From Mesorhizobium zhangyense (lineage in GTDB: Bacteria; Pseudomonadota; Alphaproteobacteria; Rhizobiales; Rhizobiaceae), in NCBI RefSeq assembly GCF_011045115.1, contig NZ_JAAKZG010000017.1:1-64000 (forward strand): 64,000 nt of DNA, in the 5' to 3' direction. Numbering within the stretch: position 1 is the first letter of the stretch; every line of letters starts with the position of its first letter. Below, piece after piece: positions 18,018-25,702 of this stretch. Made by a program: the position numbers and the translations under genes. Under the pieces are notes generated by a model. It saw nothing but the letters and a program-made list of their open reading frames with translations. It was not told where the DNA came from and made no database searches.

Positions 18018-18034
18018 ATCCCCCCTTGAGGGAC
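18018..18034 (-). promoter_or_regulatory. GTCCC-N7-GGGAT inverted repeat (regulon motif)
   Basis: Read on the minus strand it is GTCCC, a 7-base spacer and GGGAT, in the 137-base gap between the DUF35 gene and the SDR start at 17928, 90 bases away. Confidence 0.5.
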
Positions 18035-18065
18035 AAAGTTGGTGTCCCGGTTGTGGAATCGCCTT

Positions 18066-18449
18066 CTAAAGCGCAGCGCTTGGCCGGAACATTGGCGTTG
18101 GAACGCCTTCAAGATCGCGAAAGACGACGGAAACCTGTTGGTCGATGGCGATTTTATCGACCGGGCAATCGACGATGTTGGTCATCATCTTCGGGCCTTC
18201 GTCGAGGGTGACGAAGGCAATCGCATAAGGATCGCCGCGACGTGTGACGCTGTAGGAATAGATGCGCCCGTTGCCTGAACATTCCACCCACTGCACATTT
18301 GAGCTTAGGCAAAAGGGGCAAACGACGCGCGGGTAATAGAAGGCATCCCCGCACTCCTCGCATTTTTGGATCAGCAACTTGCCGTTGGTCGAACGCCATT
18401 GCGGTGCGCTATCTCGATCGGGGGCCGTGTCACTTTTGTTCAAAGTCAT
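18066..18449 (-). CDS. DUF35 / OB-fold zinc-ribbon protein, partner of the thiolase-like protein
   Basis: Small two-domain protein, 127 aa. An N-terminal rubredoxin-like zinc ribbon shows two CxxC pairs (CEEC and CPFC), followed by an OB-fold with GRIYSYSVTRRG and AFVTLDEGPKMMTNI. This is the DUF35_N plus OB arrangement of ChsH2-like and other acyl-CoA-associated proteins, which bind thiolase/aldolase partners in steroid and related side-chain degradation. It starts four bases after the stop of the thiolase-like gene, which strongly supports a complex. It has no known catalytic residues alone. Confidence 0.85.
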   Translation of the reverse strand: MTLNKSDTAPDRDSAPQWRSTNGKLLIQKCEECGDAFYYPRVVCPFCLSSNVQWVECSGNGRIYSYSVTRRGDPYAIAFVTLDEGPKMMTNIVDCPVDKIAIDQQVSVVFRDLEGVPTPMFRPSAAL

Positions 18450-18452
18450 GGT

Positions 18453-19664
18453 TCAGACCCTTTCCAGGATGAGTGTCGCGCTGCCATGGCGCGATCCGAG
18501 ATATCCGCCGGTTCCGTGAGCCAGCGCGAGGTCGCAATTCGCCACCTGCACCTTCGGGTGTGCTTCACCGCGAAGCTGACGGACGGCCTCGATCACTTTC
18601 GTCATGCCGCCCCTGTTGGCCGGATGATTGCTGCACAAACCGCCGCCGTCGGTGTTGAAGGGCAATTTGCCGATGCCCGAGATCAGGTTGCCATCGGCAA
18701 CGAACCGGCCGCCCTGACCTTTCTCGCAGAAGCCCAAATCTTCGAGCGTCATCAGCACAGTGATGGTGAAACTGTCATAGATGGACGCATATTTGATGTC
18801 TGAGGGTTTGACACCCGCTTCCGAGAAGGCTGCCGGCCCTGACCAGACGCCGCCCGAAAATGTAAGATCGCTGCGCCCGCCATTGAGGTGCTTGATGGCT
18901 TCGCCAGCACCCCGGACCTTGATGAGCGGCCGGTTGAGGGTCCTGGCAACTTCCGGTGAGACCACGATGAGTGCGCCGCCGCCATCGCTGATCACGCAGC
19001 AATCGAGGCGGTGAAGTGGATCGGCCACCATAGGAGAGTTGAGCACGTCTTCCACCGTCACCACATCGCGCAACATTGCATGAGGGTTGTGCTGTGCATG
19101 ATGGGACGCTGCCACCTTGACCCAGGCAAGTTGCTCGCTGGTTGTGCCAAATTCGTACATGTGACGCATCGCGCACATGCCATACAGATTGGCGATGGTG
19201 TGCCGGAAGGGCAGTTCGTAGGGCACCTCCGGAACAATAGGGTCGTTGAAGAAGGCCCCTTCACCCGCGGGTCCAGGCCCGGTGCGCGGCATCCCGGCCA
19301 GTGTGATGAGGGCGACTGAACATTTGCCCGCCGCTATCGCCTGCGCAGCGTGGCCGACGGCAAGTATATACGACGAACCACCGGTATCCGTGTTGTCGAC
19401 ATAGCGGGGCCTCAGGCCAAGATACTCGGCCATGTTCAAACCACCCATGCCCGGTGCGTCGCTGGCGCAGAAAAAGCCGTCGATATCCCGGCTGGTCAGC
19501 CCGGCGTCGGCCAGTGCACCGGCGGCCATCTCGGCGTGAAGCTGAGGGATGGTCTTGCCGGTCGCTTTGCGTGTGGGATGCTCGAAGGCTCCGGCAATAT
19601 AGGCCTTACCATTTATGGACAAAGCAACGCTCCTGATGGGAAAAGTGATGGAATTAGTGGTCAC
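18453..19664 (-). CDS. Thiolase-superfamily protein lacking the nucleophilic Cys (SCP-x/Ltp2-like)
   Basis: Thiolase fold, 403 aa. Where classical thiolases carry the acyl-accepting Cys, this protein reads NTDTGGSSYI (residues 91-100). The His motif is present as CSNHPANRGG near residue 340, and the second Cys motif is replaced by LAHGTGGYLG near 380. This pattern is known from SCP2-thiolase-like and Ltp2-type enzymes, some of which catalyse retro-aldol cleavage with a DUF35 partner. The adjacent DUF35 gene supports such a role: release of an acyl-CoA unit or cleavage to a ketone. ATG follows the crotonase stop by 14 bases. Confidence 0.87.
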   Translation of the reverse strand: MTTNSITFPIRSVALSINGKAYIAGAFEHPTRKATGKTIPQLHAEMAAGALADAGLTSRDIDGFFCASDAPGMGGLNMAEYLGLRPRYVDNTDTGGSSYILAVGHAAQAIAAGKCSVALITLAGMPRTGPGPAGEGAFFNDPIVPEVPYELPFRHTIANLYGMCAMRHMYEFGTTSEQLAWVKVAASHHAQHNPHAMLRDVVTVEDVLNSPMVADPLHRLDCCVISDGGGALIVVSPEVARTLNRPLIKVRGAGEAIKHLNGGRSDLTFSGGVWSGPAAFSEAGVKPSDIKYASIYDSFTITVLMTLEDLGFCEKGQGGRFVADGNLISGIGKLPFNTDGGGLCSNHPANRGGMTKVIEAVRQLRGEAHPKVQVANCDLALAHGTGGYLGSRHGSATLILERV

Positions 19665-19678
19665 AATCGGGGAGTAGG

Positions 19679-20470
19679 TCAGACCTTGCGATAGTCGGCA
19701 GCGCGCTTCTCGCGGAAGGCAGAAACTCCTTCCGCGAATTCCGGTCCGGTACTCGCAACGAGCTGGAAACGGTCTTCAAGGTCGAGCTGTTCCTCGAAGG
19801 AATTACCAGTCGTCTCCCAATAGAGACGCCGGATCTTGCCCTGCGCGCCAAGCGGCCCATCGGCGATCTGCCTAGCGATTGCCAGCGTCTCGGGCATAAG
19901 CTTCTCGTCGTCGAACACGCGGTTGACCAGACCCCATTCGAGCGCCTTCTCAGCGCCGAGCTTTTCGCCGAGAAGCGATAGCTCGCGTGCCCGCGCGCCG
20001 CCGATCTGTCTGGGCAGCAGCCAGGTCGAGCCGCAATCCGGCACGAGCCCGATGCGGCGGAAAGCCTGCAGGAAATAGGCTGAACGCGCGCAGGTTATTA
20101 TGTCGCCCATCATGGCAAAGCTCATGCCCGCGCCTACTGCAGCGCCGTTCACGGCGGTGATGATAGGGATGTCGCTGTCGCGCAGTTGACGCAGGAAAGG
20201 ATGATAGACGCGCTGGAGCACAGAACCGGCCTGCTCGGCGGGCACGTCATTGCCGCTGTCTTCGGAGAGATCGGCACCCGCACAGAATGCGCGGCCTTCG
20301 CCTGTGATGACAATGCATCGCACGCCGCTATCACTCGCGGTAAGAGTCTTGAATGCGCGCTCGATGACTGCCACCAGTGCCGGTGATACCGCGTTCATGA
20401 CCTCAGGTCGCCTGATGGTCAGGATGCCGATCCCATCCTTGATGTCATGACCTATCCAGCTATCGCTCAT
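19679..20470 (-). CDS. Enoyl-CoA hydratase/isomerase family protein, PaaG-like active site
   Basis: Crotonase-fold protein, 263 aa when started at the ATG at 20470 (MSDSWIGHDIKDGI), which follows GAAGAAAGAAATGCG; the longer open frame upstream is not family-like. The oxyanion segments GRAFCAGADLSED and VNGAAVGAGMSFAMMGD are present. The catalytic position reads GLVPDCGSTWLLPR, with Asp instead of Glu, as in PaaG-type isomerases. It is the first gene of the leftward block (crotonase, thiolase-like, DUF35, SDR, two acyl-CoA dehydrogenases). A regulon motif lies about 150 bases upstream, shared with the divergent CoA ligase. Confidence 0.88.
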   Translation of the reverse strand: MSDSWIGHDIKDGIGILTIRRPEVMNAVSPALVAVIERAFKTLTASDSGVRCIVITGEGRAFCAGADLSEDSGNDVPAEQAGSVLQRVYHPFLRQLRDSDIPIITAVNGAAVGAGMSFAMMGDIITCARSAYFLQAFRRIGLVPDCGSTWLLPRQIGGARARELSLLGEKLGAEKALEWGLVNRVFDDEKLMPETLAIARQIADGPLGAQGKIRRLYWETTGNSFEEQLDLEDRFQLVASTGPEFAEGVSAFREKRAADYRKV

Positions 20471-20620
20471 CGCATTTCTTTCTTCGTGTCTAACGGCTTC
20501 ATGCGCATTGGCTTTGGAACGCCTCCGCGAAACTCTTGCGTGATAGCTGAACGCACTCTGTCGCTCGCCGAAGAGTATTTCGCCGATGATGCATGAGATG
20601 TGACATCCGCCACCGGGCAT

Positions 20621-20638
20621 ATCCCCCTGTGCAGGGAC
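20621..20638. promoter_or_regulatory. ATCCC-N8-GGGAC inverted repeat in a divergent promoter
   Basis: Left half ATCCC, right half GGGAC. It lies between the crotonase start (20470, minus) and the CoA ligase start (20739, plus), 101 bases before the latter. It may serve both. Confidence 0.55.
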
Positions 20639-20738
20639 GGCATCACTCCGCGTCGATGCTATGAACCGAACAGGCTCGGTGAAGGAGCGGTTTAGTCAGA
20701 TATTCCGCAAGTCTCGGGCACGTCAAAGGGAGGTTGTG

Positions 20739-22271
20739 ATGCTGAAGGACGTCATCGTCATCGGCGACCGTATTGTCAGTCGCGAAGCGCTCTTCGAGAA
20801 AGGGCTGAAGGCGTCGCGGGGCTTTCATGAACTGGGCCTCGGCGAGCAGGATGCCGTCGCCATCCTCATGCGCAACGACTTTTCCTTTTTCGAGGCGAGC
20901 CGAGGTGCCGCTACCATCGGTGTCTATGCAGTGCCGCTCAACTGGCACAACAAGAGCGACGAGATCGCCTATGTGATTGGCGATTCAAAGCCCAAGGTCA
21001 TCGTCGCCCATTCCGACATACTGCTGGGTATCAGGGACGCGATCCCCGGCGACATCAACGTCTTCCTCGTTCCCGTCGAAGGGAAATCTGTTTCGGAATG
21101 CGAAGCGACCGCGGAGGCGAAACGCATTTTCCCTGGTGCCAAGGTCTGGTCGGAGTGGCTGGAAGGGTTTTCTCCATGGACCGAGGCGCCGCGTGCGCCG
21201 CGTGGAGCCGTTCTCTACACGTCGGGAACGACAGGCCGTCCCAAGGCAGTACGCAAGCCGGCCATGAAGCCCGAGGAACTGACGCAGTTCGTCAAGTTTC
21301 AGCGCATGATTTTCGGCATAGGCCCCGGCACCCGCGCGCTCGTTCTTGGCCCGCTCTATCATGCGATGCCGGATGCCAGTGGGCGTGCGGCTGTGGCGGA
21401 GGCCGAGATTGCGGTTCTTCAGCCGAAATTTGATGGAGAAGGCGTTTTGAAAATTATCGACGAGCATAAGATTACCCATGTGGCTCTTGTGCCGACCGCC
21501 TTCGTCCGGTTGTTGAAGCTGCCGCAGGAGGTGCGCGACCGCTACAATGTCTCGTCGCTGGTCTCCGTGACTCATACGGGCGGCCCTTGCCCGCCTGAAA
21601 TAAAGCGGCAGATGATCGAATGGTGGGGGCCGGTCATCAACGAAGTTTATGGCGGCACCGAACAGGGCTGCACCTTTTTCTGCCGCTCGCAGGATTGGCT
21701 GCGCTATCCGGGCACCGTCGGCCTTCCGCTCGAAGGCACGCGCTATGCCATATTGGGGGACGACGGCAAGCCGCTTGCGGCAGGCGAGGTCGGCGAAATC
21801 TACGCGCGCAACCCCGCCTATGGTGATTTTACCTATGTCGGCCGCGACGAGCAGCGCCGTGAAGTCGAGCGGGATGGCATGATCACTTTAGGCGACGTCG
21901 GTTATGTGAACGACGAGGGTTTCCTGTTCCTGTGCGACCGAAAGCGCGACATGGTGATCTCTGGCGGCGTAAACATCTATCCGGCCGAAATCGAATCCGT
22001 TCTGCTGACGAATGATGATGTTCGTGACTGCGCTGTCTATGGAATTCCCGACGACGATCTCGGCGAGACACTGGTCGCTGCGGTACAATTGAAGGATGGT
22101 GTGGCGAAGAATGCCGACGCTATCCGCGATTTTCTGACGGCGCGGCTGACAAACTACAAGGTTCCCAAGTCGATCGAATTTCACAGCTCACTGCCGCGGG
22201 AAGACAGCGGCAAGATATTCAAGAGGAAGCTGCGTGACCCGCATTGGGAAGGTCGCGCCCGCGCGATCTGA
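20739..22271 (+). CDS. AMP-forming acyl-CoA synthetase / CoA ligase
   Basis: ANL ligase, 510 aa, with P-loop LYTSGTTGRPKAVRKPA, YGGTEQGCTFF (A5), RKRDMVISGGVNIYPAEIES (hinge) and REDSGKIFKRKLR carrying the catalytic Lys. The ATG at 20739 follows AAAGGGAGG with good spacing, and the sequence from LKDVIVIGDRIVS is family-like, whereas the in-frame ATG at 20661 would add 26 unlikely residues. It differs from the ligase at 10735 in its acyl-binding region, so the pathway probably has at least two activation steps. The nitronate-monooxygenase-like gene follows 36 bases later. Confidence 0.92.
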   Translation: MLKDVIVIGDRIVSREALFEKGLKASRGFHELGLGEQDAVAILMRNDFSFFEASRGAATIGVYAVPLNWHNKSDEIAYVIGDSKPKVIVAHSDILLGIRDAIPGDINVFLVPVEGKSVSECEATAEAKRIFPGAKVWSEWLEGFSPWTEAPRAPRGAVLYTSGTTGRPKAVRKPAMKPEELTQFVKFQRMIFGIGPGTRALVLGPLYHAMPDASGRAAVAEAEIAVLQPKFDGEGVLKIIDEHKITHVALVPTAFVRLLKLPQEVRDRYNVSSLVSVTHTGGPCPPEIKRQMIEWWGPVINEVYGGTEQGCTFFCRSQDWLRYPGTVGLPLEGTRYAILGDDGKPLAAGEVGEIYARNPAYGDFTYVGRDEQRREVERDGMITLGDVGYVNDEGFLFLCDRKRDMVISGGVNIYPAEIESVLLTNDDVRDCAVYGIPDDDLGETLVAAVQLKDGVAKNADAIRDFLTARLTNYKVPKSIEFHSSLPREDSGKIFKRKLRDPHWEGRARAI

Positions 22272-22307
22272 AACACCCTGCCATCAGCCTGACCGGAGAG
22301 CCAAACC

Positions 22308-23264
22308 ATGAATTACTGGACGCCACAGAACAAACCGCTCAAGCTGCCTATGGTTTGCGCACCGCTGTTCATCGTTTCAGGGCCTGATCTGGTGATCGCG
22401 CAATGCAAGGCGGGCGTCGTAGGTTCGATGCCGGCGCTGAACGCGCGGACCCCGGACATTTTCGACGAATGGCTAACGCGCATCGAGCGTGAACTTTCTG
22501 AGCATGACGCGGAGCATCCCGATCATCCTTCGGCTCCCTATGCGGTCAATCTGATCGTCCACAAGTCGAACCAGATTCTGGAAGCCCAGCTGGAAGTCTG
22601 CGTCAGGCACAAGGTGCCAGTGATCATAACCTCGCTGGGTGCGCGTCCAGAGGTCAACGCTGAGATCCATTCCTATGGCGGGGTCGTATTGCATGATGTC
22701 GTCAATCTCATCCACGCCCGCAAGGCGGTCGAACGTGGTGCGGACGGCTTGATCGCCGTGGCGGCGGGAGCGGGCGGGCATGCGGGCGCGCTTTCGCCTT
22801 TCGCACTTATCCAGGAGATACGGGACTGGTGGGACGGTCCACTCCTGCTGTCCGGCGCGATATCGACAGGACAGGCGGTTCTATCGGCGCAGCTCATGGG
22901 GGCGGATCTAGCCTATTGCGGATCCTGCTTCATTCCCGCTGAAGAGGCGTCGGCTGTTCCCGATTACAAGCAGATGATTCTCGACGCGACCTCCGCCGAC
23001 ATCATCTACACCGACAAAGTCTCCGGGACGCCAGCTAACTTCTTGAGGCAATCCTTGCAACGTGTCGGCATCGATCTGGGTGGAGATCGTCCTGAAGCTG
23101 ACTATGGCGATTTGCTCGGAAGCGCGAAAGCCTGGCGGGATATATGGAGTGCGGGGCACGGCGTCGGTGCGATCCGCAACGCTGCGACAGTGGCGGAAAT
23201 CGTTGATAAATTCGCCAGCGAATATCGCGCGGCTCTTTCCCGTGCCGGCCGCCTTGCGGCTTGA
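22308..23264 (+). CDS. Nitronate monooxygenase / 2-nitropropane dioxygenase-like FMN protein
   Basis: FMN-binding TIM-barrel protein, 318 aa. PLFIVSGPDLVIAQCKAG at the N-terminus, VNLIVHKSN, AVAAGAGGHAGALSPFALI (phosphate-binding loop) and LLSGAISTGQAVLSAQLMGA match the NMO family. True nitronate oxidation is only one activity of this fold; relatives in lipid and steroid catabolic clusters are often of unknown function or act as enoyl/flavin reductases. GGAGAGCCAAACC precedes the ATG. It is co-directional with the CoA ligase and ends before a strong terminator hairpin. Confidence 0.85.
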   Translation: MNYWTPQNKPLKLPMVCAPLFIVSGPDLVIAQCKAGVVGSMPALNARTPDIFDEWLTRIERELSEHDAEHPDHPSAPYAVNLIVHKSNQILEAQLEVCVRHKVPVIITSLGARPEVNAEIHSYGGVVLHDVVNLIHARKAVERGADGLIAVAAGAGGHAGALSPFALIQEIRDWWDGPLLLSGAISTGQAVLSAQLMGADLAYCGSCFIPAEEASAVPDYKQMILDATSADIIYTDKVSGTPANFLRQSLQRVGIDLGGDRPEADYGDLLGSAKAWRDIWSAGHGVGAIRNAATVAEIVDKFASEYRAALSRAGRLAA

Positions 23265-23285
23265 GAGGTTCAAATTGTTGCGGAA

Positions 23286-23314
23286 AATGACGGCTCCAAG
23301 GAGAGGCCGTCATT
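23286..23314. terminator. Bidirectional terminator hairpin between convergent genes
   Basis: A 9-bp perfect stem AATGACGGC / GCCGTCATT encloses an 11-base loop, between the NMO-like gene and the convergent TRAP binding-protein gene. The T-tract is short in both directions. Confidence 0.65.
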
Positions 23315-23326
23315 CTCCATAGGCGC

Positions 23327-24364
23327 CTATTGTCCCTTGGAGCCGGCGACAATTTCCGCACGGAAGGCAGCCAACAGGCCTTCCGGGTCGGGAATGCCCT
23401 TTTCCTTTGCCCTGGCAATCCAGTTCACTTCGACAGGCTTCAACAATTCGGCAAACTTCGTCACCATTTCGGGGTTTGCCGTGTCGATCTCATAGCCGGC
23501 CTCACGCATGATGCCGAAAGCCTCCTCGTCAGCCTTCGTATAACCGGTACCCACCGCTTCAGCCAATTTCTCGGTTGAGACCGCAAGTATTGCCTTTTGA
23601 TCCTCCTCGGAAATCTCGGCCCATTTGTCCTTATTTACGCCCATAAGGCCGATCGAATTGGCCAGTCCACCGGGAATTACCATCACATATTTGAGAAGTT
23701 CGAGCTGATTGAACCCAGGTATGGAGTTCGGGATCGTTGTCTGTCCGTCGATCGCGCCTGTCGCCAGCATCTCGTAGGCTTCAGAGGCCGTCTTGTGGAT
23801 CGGCACCGCACCCATAAGGGTCAACGCGTCCGTCGTCGTATTGTTGGGACTGCGCAGTTTGAGACCTCGAAAGTCTTCGGCTGATTTGATCGGCCTCTTG
23901 GCCGTGAATGTCTGGATCGGTGAGATGGTGAAGACCGACAGAACTTCGATGCCGGCAAATTCGTTGAATCCCGCGAGATGTTTACGATAAGTGCGGTCGA
24001 ATGCGGGAGACATGACAGAGGAATTGTCGCCGCCTAGCGGAAGCTCGCCAATTTCCGTCGAGACGAAGCGTCCGGGCGTGTAGGAAGCGTTGATGTAGGA
24101 GATGTCGGCCAGTCCATCGCGAACGACATCGAACTGACTGGCGGCGGTGCCCACGACCTTGGGCAGGACCTCGAACTTGACCCGCCCGTCCGTGACCTGT
24201 TCCACTTCGGCCATCCATGGCACGAAGACATCCTTGTAGAGGAACAGTGTCTGTGGCAGCCAGTTAGAGTATCTTAGGGTGACGGTTTCAGCAAAGGCGG
24301 CTGCTGTCGTTGCGACTGATAGTGCGAGTGCTGTTGCCATACTCGCGATGAATTTCATTTTCAT
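23327..24364 (-). CDS. TRAP transporter solute-binding protein (DctP family)
   Basis: Periplasmic DctP-type binding protein, 345 aa. The signal peptide ends near AAAFAE, and the body starts VTLRYSNWLPQTLFLYKDVF. The family core is visible as FRGLKLRSPNNTTTDALTLM, with the Arg that salt-bridges a ligand carboxylate, and EMLATGAIDGQTTIPNSI. No DctQ/DctM genes are adjacent; the nearest pair is at 56900-58739. Three paralogues (58767, 60013, 62409) share the same start pattern. AGGAGAACCC precedes the ATG and a regulon motif lies about 70 bases upstream. The ligand is probably an organic acid; which one cannot be told. Confidence 0.9.
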   Translation of the reverse strand: MKMKFIASMATALALSVATTAAAFAETVTLRYSNWLPQTLFLYKDVFVPWMAEVEQVTDGRVKFEVLPKVVGTAASQFDVVRDGLADISYINASYTPGRFVSTEIGELPLGGDNSSVMSPAFDRTYRKHLAGFNEFAGIEVLSVFTISPIQTFTAKRPIKSAEDFRGLKLRSPNNTTTDALTLMGAVPIHKTASEAYEMLATGAIDGQTTIPNSIPGFNQLELLKYVMVIPGGLANSIGLMGVNKDKWAEISEEDQKAILAVSTEKLAEAVGTGYTKADEEAFGIMREAGYEIDTANPEMVTKFAELLKPVEVNWIARAKEKGIPDPEGLLAAFRAEIVAGSKGQ

Positions 24365-24432
24365 GGGTTCTCCTCCAACCGCCGCAAAATGCGTCGGACG
24401 AACCAGTGTTCGAAAAGGAGGGCGGCAAGTCT

Positions 24433-24449
24433 GTCCCTCGTCGGGTGAC
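24433..24449 (-). promoter_or_regulatory. GTCAC-N7-GGGAC inverted repeat with AGAC tail (regulon motif)
   Basis: On the minus strand: GTCAC, 7-base spacer, GGGACAGAC. It sits 69 bases upstream of the DctP start at 24364, just after the end of the upstream hydrolase gene, giving the TRAP gene its own control site. Confidence 0.6.
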
Positions 24450-24455
24450 TTCAGG

Positions 24456-25493
24456 TCAATGATGGATTGGCCAGGACTGCGGGACCTTCGTTGCCAGCCA
24501 TTGTGCTAGGATGGCATTGACCTCAACGGGCTTTTCCTGAGCCATCCAGTGTCCTGACATGACGACATCGGTGGTCAGGTCTCGGCAGAAGGCTTTCATG
24601 GGATCGGCAAGGCGTGAATCGACGGATTCGCAGGTGATATCGTAGCGCCCGGCAATGAACAGAACCGGCATGTCGAGATAGCCGCCGTTCACGGATTTTT
24701 CCGAATAAGCGAAATTGGCAGCGTCGTTCATGTAATAGGAATCGGGTCCGAAGAAACCATTTCGTGACAGGCTCTCGGCATAAGCACAAAGCTCCTCTTC
24801 CGAGATGACGGTTTCATCACGCACAAGATCAGGGGCACGATCCACGCCGCCGAACCAGCCGCCCGCATCGAAGACCTTCACGTGGCTGCTGGGTTTGCCG
24901 AGGGCTTCAGGATTGCCGCGCCTGAACAGAGCCTTGATCGCCGCATAGGGATCGGCCTCGAAGACACCCGTCGCGCGCTGAAAACGCTCGTGATAGAAAC
25001 GCATATAGGCCCACTGCCCCCACGGATATTTTTCGTCCGGATAGATCGCCCGGTCGACAAGCGGCAGGAGCGCTTCCACGCCGCGCTCGATCGTGCGGTA
25101 GGGGACGCAGAGATTGGCCACGCCGTGGCAGCGCTCGGGATGATGACTGGCTATGCCCCACACTGTCGCGGTTCCCCAGTCATGTCCGACCCATATCGCC
25201 TTTTCCGCACCTAGAGCGTCGAGAAGCGCCACCATATCCGCAACGATATGCTCCTGGGTGTAGGCGTCGTGGGTGCGATGGATGGCAGAACGGCCATAGC
25301 CGCGCATGTCGGGGGCAATCGCCCGGAAGCCGAGGGCTCCGAAGCACGGCAGAATGTGACGCCAGCTTATCGCGAGTTCGGGCCAGCCGTGGATGAAGAC
25401 GATCACCGGCCCGTCATTCGGTCCACATTGAAGATAGAAGGTCTCGCGCGTGCCTGTTCGAACGAAATGCTCGGTGATGCTTGCGGTCCTCAT
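24456..25493 (-). CDS. Alpha/beta hydrolase, epoxide-hydrolase-like
   Basis: Alpha/beta hydrolase, 345 aa. The oxyanion motif HGWPE is at residues 35-39, DMRGYGRS follows, and the nucleophile elbow is GHDWGT with Asp105. The acid is in FIAGRYDITCES and the base His in SGHWMAQE. Asp as nucleophile with HGxP marks the epoxide hydrolase/haloacid dehalogenase group; a lid region holds several Tyr (YMRFYHERF, DSYYMND). It would open an epoxide, perhaps one formed by a P450, to a diol. The ATG at 25493 has GGGAGGCCTACA upstream; the ATG at 25526 has poor spacing. It is divergent from a P450, and paired motif copies lie between them. Confidence 0.87.
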   Translation of the reverse strand: MRTASITEHFVRTGTRETFYLQCGPNDGPVIVFIHGWPELAISWRHILPCFGALGFRAIAPDMRGYGRSAIHRTHDAYTQEHIVADMVALLDALGAEKAIWVGHDWGTATVWGIASHHPERCHGVANLCVPYRTIERGVEALLPLVDRAIYPDEKYPWGQWAYMRFYHERFQRATGVFEADPYAAIKALFRRGNPEALGKPSSHVKVFDAGGWFGGVDRAPDLVRDETVISEEELCAYAESLSRNGFFGPDSYYMNDAANFAYSEKSVNGGYLDMPVLFIAGRYDITCESVDSRLADPMKAFCRDLTTDVVMSGHWMAQEKPVEVNAILAQWLATKVPQSWPIHH

Positions 25494-25568
25494 TGTAGGC
25501 CTCCCGTGATTTCGTGTTTCGCTCATACCTCTGCGGAAAGTGAATAGGTTGTTTGTGGGCGTTTGAGT

Positions 25569-25585
25569 GTCCCGCTCCTGGGGAC
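25569..25585 (-). promoter_or_regulatory. GTCCC-N7-GGGAC inverted repeat (regulon motif, hydrolase side)
   Basis: Perfect half-sites GTCCC and GGGAC with a 7-base spacer. Its edge is 76 bases from the hydrolase start at 25493. Confidence 0.6.
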
Positions 25586-25608
25586 GTGAAGGTCTACAAC
25601 CGACTCTG

Positions 25609-25626
25609 GTCCCATGTTTGGGGGAC
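25609..25626 (+). promoter_or_regulatory. GTCCC-N8-GGGAC inverted repeat (regulon motif, P450 side)
   Basis: Perfect half-sites GTCCC and GGGAC with an 8-base spacer. Its edge is 77 bases from the P450 start at 25703, mirroring the neighbouring copy. Confidence 0.6.
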
Positions 25627-25702
25627 GGCGTTTCGACGCTGCTCGTCTAGCATTGCAACTCATTGACACCGTGATCGCGGTTTGTTTCGTGCGGAGGATG
25701 GA

